In this document: piece by piece, positions 63,660-64,000 of the stretch
Layout: each line of letters begins with the position of its first letter
Numbering within the stretch: position 1 is the stretch's first letter
Assembly (NCBI GenBank): GCA_019310535.1
Contig: JAFDED010000002.1
Location: forward strand, 50,680-114,679
DNA from: Deltaproteobacteria bacterium
Lineage (GTDB): Bacteria > Desulfobacterota > JAFDED01
Reading direction: 5' to 3'
DNA: 64,000 nt
The notes under the pieces: model-generated
The model's input: the letters and a program-made list of their open reading frames with translations, nothing else
What the model was told of the DNA's origin: nothing
The model's database searches: none
Position numbers and translations under genes: made by a program

Positions 63660-64000
63660 CTGCTGTGGCCCAGAGTGGAAGAGTTGGTCTCCGCGACCCT
63701 TACAAAAGCCATTGTCGCCTCCATACCTCTGGAAAATTACGGCCCTGTTATCGTCCACATAATCAGAAAGCAGACGCTAAAAAAGGCCCTTAACTGGTGA
63801 AGAGGGGTGATAGAGCAGGCCATGGATCGCAACTTTTTCAATTGCAATTTGTTTATAAATTGGATGGTGATAAGAAATAAAAAAGGCGTAATACTTTAGC
63901 TCTTTGAAAAAAGAATAAGCTGGCAATGTAAGAAATCCTCCGGTGATCGGGCCTCAAGAGCTTTTTTTGCGACGGCGAGGATGATTTCCACCGGATTATG
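63660..64000. other. Window tail without a recognised gene
   Basis: I see no supported gene in the last 341 bases. AT-rich sequence around 63840-63920 could hold a promoter for a gene beyond the window. Confidence 0.35.

Overview
The window reads as one chromosomal segment of an anaerobic deltaproteobacterium (Desulfobacterota, Syntrophobacter/Syntrophus-like in gene content). I infer this from the protein families (stand-alone IMP cyclohydrolase, DUF3426 zinc-finger protein, TctABC carboxylate uptake, acetyl-CoA synthetase, SucCD, MoaD-like protein, DmsA-family molybdoenzyme) and from the nrdR-ribD-ribE-ribBA-ribH-nusB gene order. Base composition is moderate, with strong Shine-Dalgarno sites. 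No species is assigned. I see no rRNA, CRISPR array, phage or intact insertion sequence.

Layout. 1-2.3 kb: end of folK, a YHS-domain protein, a lytic transglycosylase, pgsA, then tRNA-Gly(GCC) and tRNA-Cys(GCA). 2.4-7.9 kb: a threonine-synthase-like PLP enzyme, a complete tripartite tricarboxylate transporter (TctC-TctA-TctB) and an M29/NicX-like enzyme, probably one uptake and catabolic unit. 8.5-9.6 kb: a secreted LamG protein with two 50-residue repeats. 9.8-13.9 kb: a purine operon (purH N-domain only, purD, an unknown gene, purE, sua5). 14.2-15.6 kb (minus): DUF3426 protein and hpt. 15.8-18.2 kb: a GalT-family enzyme and a PAS-PAS-GGDEF cyclase. 18.5-22.7 kb (minus): PBP1A and sucCD. 23.7-28.7 kb: dinB, a phosphodiester-glycosidase-like protein, a B12-binding radical SAM protein, a metallophosphoesterase and a stand-alone M17 N-domain.

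28.7-36.6 kb (minus): nusB, ribH, ribBA, ribE, ribD, nrdR, dCMP deaminase, rpmF, yceD and a full-length rpoA that stands outside any ribosomal-protein operon under its own near-consensus promoter. 36.7-41.6 kb (minus): an operon of transglutaminase-like protein, ABC ATPase, ABC permease and PilZ protein. 41.7-45.1 kb: FAH-family hydrolase, MFS transporter with a structured leader, and a PdxA2-like dehydrogenase, perhaps a sugar-acid module. 46.2-52.6 kb: glgB-treY-malQ for alpha-glucan and trehalose metabolism, with treZ absent here. 53.7-58.4 kb: a molybdopterin oxidoreductase, a decayed group II intron fragment, and a zinc-ribbon/RDD gene pair. 58.5-63.6 kb: HAD phosphatase, M20 amidohydrolase, MoaD/ThiS-like protein and acs.

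The most notable signals are the orphan rpoA; an inverted pair of dispersed repeats (23.2-23.5 kb and 53.1-53.3 kb), one carrying a nested palindromic insertion; 16-bp perfect inverted repeats bracketing the sucC-dinB gap; the transglutaminase-ABC-PilZ operon; and the PLP-enzyme/TctABC/M29 cluster. No experimentally new system can be proven from sequence alone. These are ranked as candidates.
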